DNA of 64,000 bases from Methanobacteriaceae archaeon (GTDB lineage: Archaea; Methanobacteriota; Methanobacteria; Methanobacteriales; Methanobacteriaceae). Position 1 is the stretch's first letter; each line of letters opens with the position of its first letter. The notes under the pieces were generated by a model, which searched no databases, was not told the origin of the DNA, and was given only the letters and a program-made list of their open reading frames with translations. The translations under genes and the position numbers were made by a program. The stretch is taken from positions 1 through 64,000 of the forward strand of contig JAQXTL010000015.1 in assembly GCA_029219465.1 (NCBI GenBank). Direction: 5' to 3'. Positions 54,832 through 63,797 of this stretch are shown one piece after another.

Positions 54832-55118
54832 TAGTTTAAAACGAATATTACCCTAACAAACATTACATTTCAAACAAGATTAACCACAACTAATTACTCC
54901 ACTTTCTGGACAAATCTTTATCATTGAACACTGTTTTTTCTTGGCATTCAGTTACTTCACTTATATTTTCCTTGAAAAATTTCAAGCAATAATCTTTTTT
55001 CGGACTGAAGTTGTCACAGTTCAAGTGAATGTTTTCTTTGCAGTTATCGCAATTTATGTCATTACCTGTTTTGTTTTTACGTTTTGAATAATTCATAAGA
55101 AAACATTCGTTTTAAACA
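54832..55118. mobile_element. Possible small element with inverted ends around a 68-codon ORF
   Basis: TTTAAAACGAATATT at 54836-54850 and its inverted relative AACATTCGTTTTAAA at 55102-55116 flank a 0.28 kb segment carrying the Cys-rich ORF at 54890-55096. A 19-base copy of the left end recurs exactly at 60276-60294. This resembles a MITE-like unit, but no target duplication was identified. Confidence 0.4.
54890..55096 (-). CDS. Small Cys-rich protein, unknown
   Basis: A 68-residue ORF (MNYSKRKNKTGNDINCDNC) with five cysteines in the order NCDNC, LNCDNF, DYCLKF and TECQEK, spaced as a possible metal-binding knuckle, and very hydrophilic. A decayed copy of its first codons and upstream DNA is found at 60279-60314. 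No ribosome binding site stands out. It may be a real small gene or part of a repeated element. Confidence 0.45.
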   Translation of the reverse strand: MNYSKRKNKTGNDINCDNCKENIHLNCDNFSPKKDYCLKFFKENISEVTECQEKTVFNDKDLSRKWSN

Positions 55119-55260
55119 TATAAAGATACTGAAAATAGTTAGTTTTCAGTAAAATAAAAAAAGTAATTAGGATTAAAAAATCCTAATTAAAAAGTGTTTA
55201 ATTGTTTTCTAATGCTCAATATATATTTAATCTTAATAATAAACAATTACACCAATTCTT

Positions 55261-55350
55261 TCCAGTACAATACCCAATTAACTAATCATTAGTAACTATC
55301 TAATTTTTTTCCAGTACAATACCCAAATTAAGCTAATCTACCATTAGTAA
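55261..55350. repeat. Imperfect tandem repeat, ~50-bp unit
   Basis: TCCAGTACAATACCCAA occurs at 55261-55277 and 55310-55326, each followed by an AATTAA block and then CATTAGTAA at 55288 and 55342. The pair sits just 3' of the adhesin-like gene. No function evident. Confidence 0.75.
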
Positions 55351-55355
55351 ATTAT

Positions 55356-58064
55356 TTAGTTTTTTCTTCTAGGTATAAATACACAAGAGAGTAATGTAAT
55401 GATTAAGACAAGTACAGGAATACCAGTAACAGGACTATTTTCAACAAAAATAGCAGCATTATTGTTATTTAAGCCATTTTCATTATAACTATCACCAATA
55501 TTACTGTTATTGTTTGCCTTATTATTATCTGCTTTATTGTTGTTATTAGTATTATTGGTACTATTGGTATTGTTTGTTCTATTGGTGTCATTTGATATGA
55601 CTTGGACTTCTGTACTATTAATTGTAATATTGTCAATTTCATGGGTATTAACAACTATTGCATTAGTAAAATTACCTTCTTTTACTGCTTTAAAGTATAA
55701 TGTAATGTTGGCGGTTTGATTAGGTTCTAAAGTATTAAGATAATAAAATGCATTATTTTTATCGTTCACAGTCCAGTTATCACCACTAAATTTAATATAT
55801 CTTAAATTTTCTGGAATATTCTCATTAAAGTAGACTTTAGTAAGATTATAATCACCGATATTTTTAACCACAACAATATATGAAAGTTCATCACCTAATT
55901 TAACAGCAGTAAGGTTTGGGGTTTTATTTATAAAAATTTTTGCTTCAAATATAGGTAGCTCTAAAGTCTGATAATCAATAGTAGCATATAATGTGTTATT
56001 TGTAGTGCTTTTAGAATATAATGTATTTAATTTATTATTTACCAAAGCCCCGGTTTCAGGATCATACACACCGGTTTTTGCAGTGAAACTTACATTACGT
56101 ATTGGTAAATATTGGTTAAAACCATTAATATTTTTACCATCAGTATATTGGGTTAAACCGGCAGTCAAATTATATGTATTACCAACAAACATAACTGTTT
56201 CATTACTTACAAAGGTCATTAAAACCCAATTATGATTAACAATACCATTTTCACTATTATTGGTATATCTGTCAATTGGATTTTTATTAGAACCCCACCA
56301 GTTATAGGTCAAATTAACACTATTTTCCCAATAACCATTGCTAACAACATCATGGTTATTATTATCAGGATTATCTATAATAACACAGTTACTAATATTA
56401 CCACCACATATACTTATAGCACCTGCTTCAGGAGCGGTGTTGTTAATGAATATATTGCCTTCTATGATATCAATACCATAGTTATATTCTCCTTGTTTAT
56501 TACAAGAGATTGCACCAGCTTCTGAACGTGCAGAGTTATTAACAAATGTGGAATTATATATTCTACCAAGATCCTCATCACAGATATATATTGCTCCAGC
56601 TTCTTCTGCGGTGTTATTATAAAATGTAGAATTAATTACAGTAAAATAATGATAACCATATGGTCTGTGGGAAATAGCACCACCTTGTTTAGATGCAGTA
56701 CAATTAATGAATCTTGAAGATCTGACTGTAACATTAATATTAATACCATCATTAAGTATTGCACCACCATCATATGTTAATGCAGTACAATTAATAAAGG
56801 TACAGTTATTAACATTAGATGCAGTACCATCATCATACCATATTGCACCACCTCCAGAAGCGCTAGTGTTAATAAAACTGCAGTTATTAAAGTCTAGGAT
56901 ATTAGTTTCAGAATTTATGTATAATGCTCCACCATCATCACCACTACTTGTATTAATAAAGCTGCAATTATTAAATATTATACTTCCATCTTCAGAACCA
57001 CTATATGAGTATATTGAACCACCATCAGATTCGGAATGTGAATTAATAAATTTAGAATTTGATATTGTAGTATTGTAAACATCGCTTTCTAAATAGATAT
57101 CTGATCCTTCATTAGCATAATTATTATTAAACAAACAATTATTAATAATTAGGTTCTCACTTGCATCGTCGATTGTCCCATAGGAACAGTTATTATTAGT
57201 AAAGTTTGAATCAACTATTGTTGTATTGATATTATCATCAGTACAGATAGCAGATCCTGAAAACACTACGTGAGTATAATTACTGATTAAATGATTATCA
57301 TTAAAGAGACAATTTGAGATATTAAGATTAGAATCTTTAGAAAAAATTCCACCACCATTAACTACAGCGTTTTCATTATATTTATTATCAGCACTGAAGT
57401 TAACATTAGAATTAGTGAAATTAGAATTATTAATGTTTGCTGTAGAATCTAAAAGATGAATAGTTCCTCCATTAACAGAGAAGGATTTAGTATAGTTAAC
57501 TAAATTTATATTAACTGCATTGTTGTTAAAACTGCAGTCATCAATATTTAATTTAGCATTGTTGGCAAATATCGCTGTTCCAGATTCATTGTTCATACCA
57601 TTTATTAATTTTAAATCATTTAATTCTAAAATTGAATCACTTACATTAAATATTCTGGCAAGACTTGATCCATCTAATGTATGTCCATTACCATTAATAA
57701 CTAAAGTTTTACCATTAATTGTGATGCCATTAGGTAGATTGTCATTTTCAGAATATTTATAATCCTTATCTAAATCTATTGTTCCATTTGTATTGGAATC
57801 AATTAAATTTTGTAAGTCTCTGAAACTACCACCATTGCCATTATTATCTAATATAATTTGGGGGCCATCTTCAGAATTGAGTTTAGTATTATAATCACTT
57901 GCAATATTTGAAGTATTGTTTAAGTCCAAATTAGAACTTTGAAGATTATCTCCATATGAATCAGTACCATTGATTAAACTACTGTCTGTAGCAGATACAC
58001 TAACCAAACAAAGAGAGAATAATAGAATAATACTTACTATGAGGATTAATTTCTTTTTTAACAC
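55356..58064 (-). CDS. Adhesin-like beta-helix surface protein
   Basis: A 902-residue secreted protein. A signal peptide (KKLILIVSIILLFSLCLVSV) is followed by ~550 residues of right-handed beta-helix repeats with motifs like NNCSFINTS, GGAIWYDDG and NSTFVNNSARSEAGAIS, the hallmark of methanogen adhesin-like proteins. About residues 715-820 form a DUF11-type domain (LGDELSYIVVVKNIGDYNLT). After an Asn-rich linker the end is SPVTGIPVLVLIITLLSCVF plus IPRRKN, a membrane-anchoring tail. It should attach to host or bacterial glycans; the target is unknown. Length and Asn/Ser content are typical. AAGGAGGAGGTG is a very strong ribosome binding site at the start. Confidence 0.9.
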   Translation of the reverse strand: MLKKKLILIVSIILLFSLCLVSVSATDSSLINGTDSYGDNLQSSNLDLNNTSNIASDYNTKLNSEDGPQIILDNNGNGGSFRDLQNLIDSNTNGTIDLDKDYKYSENDNLPNGITINGKTLVINGNGHTLDGSSLARIFNVSDSILELNDLKLINGMNNESGTAIFANNAKLNIDDCSFNNNAVNINLVNYTKSFSVNGGTIHLLDSTANINNSNFTNSNVNFSADNKYNENAVVNGGGIFSKDSNLNISNCLFNDNHLISNYTHVVFSGSAICTDDNINTTIVDSNFTNNNCSYGTIDDASENLIINNCLFNNNYANEGSDIYLESDVYNTTISNSKFINSHSESDGGSIYSYSGSEDGSIIFNNCSFINTSSGDDGGALYINSETNILDFNNCSFINTSASGGGAIWYDDGTASNVNNCTFINCTALTYDGGAILNDGININVTVRSSRFINCTASKQGGAISHRPYGYHYFTVINSTFYNNTAEEAGAIYICDEDLGRIYNSTFVNNSARSEAGAISCNKQGEYNYGIDIIEGNIFINNTAPEAGAISICGGNISNCVIIDNPDNNNHDVVSNGYWENSVNLTYNWWGSNKNPIDRYTNNSENGIVNHNWVLMTFVSNETVMFVGNTYNLTAGLTQYTDGKNINGFNQYLPIRNVSFTAKTGVYDPETGALVNNKLNTLYSKSTTNNTLYATIDYQTLELPIFEAKIFINKTPNLTAVKLGDELSYIVVVKNIGDYNLTKVYFNENIPENLRYIKFSGDNWTVNDKNNAFYYLNTLEPNQTANITLYFKAVKEGNFTNAIVVNTHEIDNITINSTEVQVISNDTNRTNNTNSTNNTNNNNKADNNKANNNSNIGDSYNENGLNNNNAAIFVENSPVTGIPVLVLIITLLSCVFIPRRKN

Positions 58065-59161
58065 GTTTTCACCTCCTCCTTGTAAATTATATAGATAATT
58101 AAAACAATATTATATTTTTACAATTGAAATGAGTTTAAATTGTCGAATAAAAGTATAATTTTATTAAATAATATTGAATAAAAATCTATTATTAAGCATA
58201 AAAACTTAATGAGTATAATATGTATAATTTAATATTTAAGACTTTTTACTAATTAAGTTCTGAATATTACTTAAGATAATATTCAGAACAAAAACCATCA
58301 TCAACCATAATATAATAGAAACTTATTTCTTAATTTATAATTTTTAAAACTCATGGATTAATAGAAATAATTTCATATATAAATCTAAGTAAAAAATTGT
58401 ATATAAATGTTATGATTAGGAAATAAAGCACAAATCTATTGTATTGGTCAAAAATAGCACAATACTATTAAAAATAAATAGAATAAGACAAAAACACAAT
58501 AAAATCAATATAAAAATCTAAAATTAACCTCAATTAAAATCTAAGAAATACATAGTTTTAAAACTTAAATAAATATATAAAACAGGTATCATATCAAAAT
58601 AAGATAAAACTAAGATTTAATTTATGAAAATAAAAATATCTAATTGTATAATATAAATATTTGGACATTCTTAAATATTTGTTTTATCATAACTCTGATT
58701 TAATCGAATATACAAAATTTGTATAAAATCGTATAAAAATCAATAAAAAAATTAGAAAATATTCTTAAAAAAATAAGTACACATAAATATACAATTAAAC
58801 AATTAACAACAATAAATTAGAATTGTTTTAAAATAAATAAAATGGATTTTATTAATAATTAGTAGAATAGATTATAAATTAAATATGAATTGAATAATAT
58901 ATATTCAAACTGAAAATAAAAATTAAACAAAATCAAAAAAATAAAAATTAAACAAAATCAAAAAAATAATTATAATAATATAATAATATAATATATTAAA
59001 AAATAATCAACATAAAACCAAACTGTTTAATATAAATCTCATTTTTACAATAATATTGAATATTATTATATTAACTATAATATTTAGTAAAAAAAATAAA
59101 CAAAAATGTTAAAAATCATACAATAAGGCTTATTATTTTAATGAAAGAAGGAGAAAGATAT
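58065..59161. other. 1.1 kb AT-rich noncoding gap
   Basis: Extremely AT-rich, without a plausible gene, between the divergent adhesin-like gene and a DUF1211 gene. It contains a 25-bp tandem repeat (AATTAAACAAAATCAAAAAA-type unit) at 58921-58970 and several TATA-like blocks. I see no structured RNA or palindrome of note. Confidence 0.6.
58921..58970. repeat. 25-bp tandem repeat, two copies
   Basis: AATTAAACAAAATCAAAAAA begins at 58921 and again at 58946, giving two 25-base units in the noncoding gap upstream of the DUF1211 gene. Confidence 0.8.
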
Positions 59162-60250
59162 ATGGAAAAGAAAAACAATGACGACATAGATTCAAGTAAT
59201 TTTCTAGAATATATTGAAGATGAAGAATTAAATAAAGATATTCATGAATTGAATCTTGCAAGAAAAAAACTCAGAAAACGTTTACATGAATTAAGAATGG
59301 AAAATAATCCAGAATACCAGAATTTATATGGGGATTTCGACAAAAGAAGAAAACTAATAGATTATGGCATTGACGAATATTCTGGAAAAGCAAATCCAGA
59401 AAATCCAGAGCAAAGAGAACACCACCACAATAAAAAACCCAAACAAGAAACTATAAACCAAGAAATGAAAATATCCAGTTCAGAAAACCCAAATCAAGAA
59501 TCTAAGATACCAAATACAGAAAACCTAAACGAACACAAAATATCCGAAAACTTAAACCAGAACAGCAGAAATATTCCAGAAAATAGGTGGATAGAATTCT
59601 TCAATAGAAATAACACATTAAGAGACAGATTTAGAGATGCATTTAGCCAGAACGTTAATATAGATCCTGGAAGATTACTTGCACTTACTGATGGAATCTT
59701 CGGAATGGTTATGACTCTTCTTGCTTTTGGTATTGAACTACCTGCTACCCAAATGAAAACATCACAAGACATTTTTAATTTTATAGTTTCAACATTACCT
59801 ACGGTAGGTACTGTTCTTGTTAGTTTTATTCTAGTAAGTACCTTTTGGGTATATCATCATGAAGTAATTAAATTAAAGAATATGGACACTATCTATCTAT
59901 GGTTGAATATTCTATATCTTGCGTCACTATCATTTATTCCATTTACTACATCATTGATGGGTTCATATGGCCAATATTTCCTTATCGAATGTGTGTTTAT
60001 AATTAACATATTTATTATTACATTATTATTTACTGCATGTGTACATTATGCAAATAATAAGAATTTCCTTGAAAATACAATGGACAAAAGTCAAAGAAAA
60101 TATTATCAACATACTTTTGCTATAATAAGTTTATTAACATTTGTTGTGGTCTTAGGTGACTATTTTATTAATTCAGCATTTACCTATCTATTAATAATAA
60201 CGCCATTTATTTTCATAATTACACAATTAAAGCATGACAGTAATAGTTAA
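59162..60250 (+). CDS. TMEM175/DUF1211-type membrane protein with long N-terminal region
   Basis: A 362-residue protein. The first ~165 residues are hydrophilic, helical and rich in Asn/Glu/Lys, with repeated SSENPNQESKI / NTENLNEHKI-like units. The rest has six membrane segments opening with DPGRLLALTDGIFGMVMTLL, where the (S/T)DG-I-F motif is that of TMEM175-like (DUF1211) potassium channels. The ATG at 59162 is chosen for AAGGAG at 59148-59153; an earlier ATG at 59141 overlaps that region. A partial paralogue starts at 63798. Confidence 0.82.
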   Translation: MEKKNNDDIDSSNFLEYIEDEELNKDIHELNLARKKLRKRLHELRMENNPEYQNLYGDFDKRRKLIDYGIDEYSGKANPENPEQREHHHNKKPKQETINQEMKISSSENPNQESKIPNTENLNEHKISENLNQNSRNIPENRWIEFFNRNNTLRDRFRDAFSQNVNIDPGRLLALTDGIFGMVMTLLAFGIELPATQMKTSQDIFNFIVSTLPTVGTVLVSFILVSTFWVYHHEVIKLKNMDTIYLWLNILYLASLSFIPFTTSLMGSYGQYFLIECVFIINIFIITLLFTACVHYANNKNFLENTMDKSQRKYYQHTFAIISLLTFVVVLGDYFINSAFTYLLIITPFIFIITQLKHDSNS

Positions 60251-60275
60251 ATTATTTTAAGAATCCCCCTTAAAA

Positions 60276-60314
60276 TAGTTTAAAACGAATATTATCTTAA
60301 GAATTACTCAAAAC
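60276..60314. repeat. Decayed copy of the 54832/55118 repeat
   Basis: TAGTTTAAAACGAATATTA at 60276-60294 is identical to 54832-54850, and 60279-60314 also matches the reverse complement of about 55082-55117, including the first codons of the 68-residue ORF, with about four differences in 36 bases and a lost start codon. Confidence 0.7.
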
Positions 60315-60369
60315 TCATATAAATAAAGAGAAAATAAGTGTTACAAATATAATGCAACACTTTCAAAAT

Positions 60370-60798
60370 TTATACTGATGCAGAAACTTGTGCAACACCA
60401 TATTCTGCAGTAGTACTGGATTCTTTAACTACTTTTCCATCTTTTAAGATTTGAATAGTTAATTCATTACTACTACCATCTTTTTTCTGTGCGTTAGCAG
60501 AAATAAGGCTTGCATCATCAGGCATATCAATAGTTTCATCACCAGAGCCACTAATACTGTTAATTGAACTAACATCTCCAGCAGCACCGGACCATTCCCC
60601 ATCGTAAATAATTTTTACTTGTTTGCCGGTTATTTGTTCTACATTATTATTACCATCATTGATAGGGCTTGTGTTTTTGTCTGGTGACCCTCCACCAGTA
60701 ATCATTCCTATTATGATAAGCCCAATACAACAAACTGCTAAAATGGAAATTACTTTTTTTGGAGTACTCCATTCTTTCCAATCATCTAAAAAACTCAT
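60370..60798 (-). CDS. Single-TM surface protein, unknown
   Basis: A 142-residue protein with a short cytoplasmic start (MSFLDDWKEWSTPKKVIS), one membrane segment (ILAVCCIGLIIIGMITG), a Gly/Asn linker and an extracellular beta domain (VKIIYDGEWSGAAGDVSS, NELTIQILKDGKVVKESS, EYGVAQVSASV). It resembles the extracellular domain layout of other methanogen small surface proteins; function unknown. GGAGG lies upstream, inside the end of the DUF2085 gene, so the two are coupled. Confidence 0.75.
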   Translation of the reverse strand: MSFLDDWKEWSTPKKVISILAVCCIGLIIIGMITGGGSPDKNTSPINDGNNNVEQITGKQVKIIYDGEWSGAAGDVSSINSISGSGDETIDMPDDASLISANAQKKDGSSNELTIQILKDGKVVKESSTTAEYGVAQVSASV

Positions 60799-60800
60799 TT

Positions 60801-61145
60801 TTAAAGGCCTCCATTTACTTTTAAATATATGAAGTATTTTAAAGCTTTGATTAGTATTCCTAAACCTAATCCTCCGAGTAGTCCAGTGGTGAATCTTAAT
60901 GTATTGTTACTTTCTCTGTATTCTAATAGTTGAGTTAATCCATCTATGGCGGCGGGGATTAATAGTAATATTGCAAGTATTAATACAGTTAGATTATAAT
61001 CTACAAAGAAAAAATAAGTGTATGTGAAATACAATATTAAAGAGATATAGAACCCTGTACATCTTGCACATACTGGGAATTGATGCCCTTTTAAGAAAAA
61101 GCTTCTTTCAGGTTTTCTATGGCAGATTAAGTTAAGTTTATTCAT
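60801..61145 (-). CDS. DUF2085 membrane protein
   Basis: A 114-residue protein with three to four membrane segments. The N-terminal signature LICHRKPERSFFLKGHQFPV followed by CARCTGFYISL is diagnostic of DUF2085, whose paired His/Cys residues suggest metal binding. Function unknown. It is followed after two bases by the single-TM surface gene at 60798. Confidence 0.85.
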   Translation of the reverse strand: MNKLNLICHRKPERSFFLKGHQFPVCARCTGFYISLILYFTYTYFFFVDYNLTVLILAILLLIPAAIDGLTQLLEYRESNNTLRFTTGLLGGLGLGILIKALKYFIYLKVNGGL

Positions 61146-61379
61146 ATGTTATTCACAACTTTTTAATACTTCTATTTTGTATTTATTTGGATTGTGAGGT
61201 AATATAATTTGTGTTTTGTTTTTGTACATTTTAATATTTTTAAGTGTTTTTTGTAAAATTGATATATGATGCAATTATTTTTGAATGAATGTTTTCTAAA
61301 AATTATTAAAAACCACAATAAGATTTAAACTAACACAAAACACTAGATAATTTACCTTTAGAAATAAAAAGTGATTATT

Positions 61380-61865
61380 ATGGAAGAATTTATTTGGCTT
61401 TTTCCAATTATTTTCATTTTTCATGATATGGAAGAAATAATTGGACTTGGACCCTGGATGGCTAAAAACAACATAAAACTCTATAAAAACTTCTCAACTG
61501 AAGGATTTGCTTTAGCAGTTTTTGAAGAGCTTATTGTTTGTATTATTTTATGTATTTTGGCTTTTAATTCAATGTTTTTTAAAAGTTTGTGGCTTGGTGC
61601 ATTTATTGGCTGTGCATTTCACTTTATAGTTCACTTTGGCCAGGCAATTGTCTTAAAAAAATATATTCCAGCACTTATTACAAGTATTATTTGCCTTCCT
61701 ATAAGTATTTACATAATCTGGCAATGCTTCGCACAAATTACAATTACTACACAATTAGTTATTAGTATGGTAATTGGAGTATTAATTGTTGTTATTAATT
61801 TGATTCTTGCTCAAAGACTAATCGGATGGTTTACTATAAATGTAATGGAGAAGATAAAATGTTAA
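61380..61865 (+). CDS. HXXEE-family membrane protein
   Basis: A 161-residue membrane protein with about four to five hydrophobic segments. IIFIFHDMEEIIGLGPWM carries the H-x2-E-E motif of the HXXEE domain, and later FHFIVHFGQA supplies further His residues, so a metal-dependent intramembrane activity has been guessed for the family, but the role is unknown. The ATG at 61380 follows GTGAT; a GTG nine bases upstream is the alternative start. The next gene starts inside its end. Confidence 0.8.
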   Translation: MEEFIWLFPIIFIFHDMEEIIGLGPWMAKNNIKLYKNFSTEGFALAVFEELIVCIILCILAFNSMFFKSLWLGAFIGCAFHFIVHFGQAIVLKKYIPALITSIICLPISIYIIWQCFAQITITTQLVISMVIGVLIVVINLILAQRLIGWFTINVMEKIKC

Positions 61866-62334
61866 GATTAAGACCATACAATGATAATGATGCAGATACA
61901 ATTTTGTCCTGGCCAAGGATGAAAGAGCATTTTATGAATGGAACGCAGGTAATTTAGGTGATTATCCAATTTCCAAAGAAGAATTTAGTGTGGTAAATGA
62001 TAATATAGCCTTTACAGCTATATATGATGAGAAAATAGTTGGTTTTTTAATTATGAAAAGATTTGAAGAATCATTTGATATTTTGCGCTTTTGTTATGTT
62101 ATTGTGGATGATACAAAACGTGGAAATGGATATGGAAAACAGATGATGATACTAGCGCTAAAGTATGCAAAAGAGATTTTTGGTGCTAAAAAAGTTAGTC
62201 TTGGTGTGTTTGAATGTAATGTGGCTGCATATAACTGCTATAAATCAGTTGGATTTAAACAAAATAAGCCAAATACCCAATATTTACTTATGGGTGAAAA
62301 ATGGGAATGTCCAGAGCTTGAAATTGAGCTTTAG
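61859..62334 (+). pseudogene. GNAT acetyltransferase, frameshifted
   Basis: From ATG 61859 the frame gives MLRLRPYNDNDADTILSW and stops at TAG 61955-61957. In the next frame the sequence goes on KDERAFYEWNAGNLGDYP, joining naturally if one A is restored near 61913-61916 (CCAAGG). The later part contains IVGFLIMKRFE, the acetyl-CoA loop VDDTKRGNGYGKQMM and AAYNCYKSVGFKQN, all typical of GNAT N-acetyltransferases. It overlaps the end of the HXXEE gene by seven bases. Real inactivation or sequencing error cannot be separated here. Confidence 0.82.
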
Positions 62335-62339
62335 TTTAA

Positions 62340-62825
62340 TTAAATTTTTTTAATATAATCTTCAAACAAAATCAAACTTCCATTATTTTCAATATGACAT
62401 GATTCATTCATTTGCCTGATATTTCCAACAATATCCAATAATAGCTGTTTATCTGAAAAATAGTCTTCTAGATCTTTTTTAAGTTTTTCAAATTGTTCTT
62501 CATCAGTTAAATTCTCCCTATTTAGAATATGGGAAATTTTAGACTCAATTCTCAATATCTTCCCTTTATTAGCGGAATTTTCATAAACTGCTTTTAATAA
62601 ATAAAGATTTCTTACTTCTTTTTTTAGTTCTGTTAGGGTTGTTGATTCTAATAAGTCCAATTCAAGACCTGATTTAACTACCAATAGTTTAACCAAGTTC
62701 TCAACAGAAATATTTTCTCCATCTTTTGAAAATTGTCTTGCTTTTTTATCTAAAAGAGCATACTGATCCGTATTAAGTCCTATTTCAATAGCTATTTTTT
62801 GTTTGGAATCTTTATTTTCAGCCAT
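62340..62825 (-). CDS. Coiled-coil protein of unknown function
   Basis: A 161-residue, highly charged helical protein (KQKIAIEIGLNTDQYALLDK at the start, then long Lys/Glu/Leu helices such as TLTELKKEVRNLYLLKAVYE). The N-terminal 60 residues could be a small ribbon-helix or sensor-like domain, but I cannot name it. Convergent with the GNAT gene. Function unknown. Confidence 0.7.
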   Translation of the reverse strand: MAENKDSKQKIAIEIGLNTDQYALLDKKARQFSKDGENISVENLVKLLVVKSGLELDLLESTTLTELKKEVRNLYLLKAVYENSANKGKILRIESKISHILNRENLTDEEQFEKLKKDLEDYFSDKQLLLDIVGNIRQMNESCHIENNGSLILFEDYIKKI

Positions 62826-62896
62826 AATATAAAGTCCTTTTTAATTTATCATGAAAAATGATAATTAATATATAAGGGTTTTTGTTATTTAAATAT

Positions 62897-63610
62897 TTAG
62901 TCATCTGTTTTTTTATAAACAAGTTTCCACTTTTTTATTTGTTTTTCAAAAAAGAAATGCTGTGAGCAGGATTCCAATATAAATCCTTCATCGTTTAACA
63001 TTTGAGTTAATTCATCAACTGATATGTCAAGTTCAAAAACGTTATTTTCCCATAACAATTCATCATTTTCATAGTATTTTACATTATAGCAGACCAATTC
63101 ATTTTCGCGGTGAAGCTGATAAACAAGTCTTCTTGTTTCATCTAAAGATTTATTGCGCTTTTCAAAGGAAATTAAATTGAAATTATTTAAATCTAAAATA
63201 AATAAGCCATTAGGTCTTAGTAATTTATTTACATTTTTAATTGTTTTTTTAATATCATCAATATTTGTAATATGCTGAAGTGCATCATCACTACATGTAA
63301 TAAAATCATATGTTTCATCATCACTATATTTTGAAACATCACATGTAACAAATTCAATATCAGGATATTTGCTTTGTGCTACCTTTATCATTTCATTAGA
63401 GATATCTACACCTTTTGTTTTGATTCCATTGTCTTTAAAAAATCCGCATAATGTTCCAGTTCCACAGCAGATATCCAAATTTTTCTTAAAGCTTTCATCA
63501 GGATGGATTAAATCCAAATATTTTAACATTCCCTTACCAAATGATAGTGAATAATCATCTACACCACATTCATCATAAACTTTGGCAAAATCATCATACA
63601 AATCATGCAT
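62897..63610 (-). CDS. Class I SAM-dependent methyltransferase
   Basis: A 237-residue methyltransferase: LDICCGTGTLCGFFKDNGIK (SAM motif I), VDISNEMIKVAQ, YDFITCSDDALQHI and LFILDLNNFN. The C-terminal part forms a small mixed domain (QLHRENELVCYNVKYYENDE), as in Methyltransf_25 proteins. Substrate unknown. GGTGAT precedes the ATG. Confidence 0.85.
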   Translation of the reverse strand: MHDLYDDFAKVYDECGVDDYSLSFGKGMLKYLDLIHPDESFKKNLDICCGTGTLCGFFKDNGIKTKGVDISNEMIKVAQSKYPDIEFVTCDVSKYSDDETYDFITCSDDALQHITNIDDIKKTIKNVNKLLRPNGLFILDLNNFNLISFEKRNKSLDETRRLVYQLHRENELVCYNVKYYENDELLWENNVFELDISVDELTQMLNDEGFILESCSQHFFFEKQIKKWKLVYKKTDD

Positions 63611-63797
63611 TTAAATCACCATCATTATTTTACATATGGTCATATAAATACTTTGTGAATTTTTTAGACATTCCTAAATTTAATAGAAATCATAAGAAAC
63701 CAAGGTTATTTAGCCAGTAACAAACTATTAATACTATTTTTAACAAAGATATTTAGTGCTTTTTTTAGTAATTAAAACATTTTAAAGGAAAATTTAT

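Noticed and set aside
55510-57762. Several open frames on the plus strand across the adhesin-like gene
   Set aside because: They are antisense to a 902-codon gene with a strong start, signal peptide and beta-helix motifs, and have low-complexity translations.
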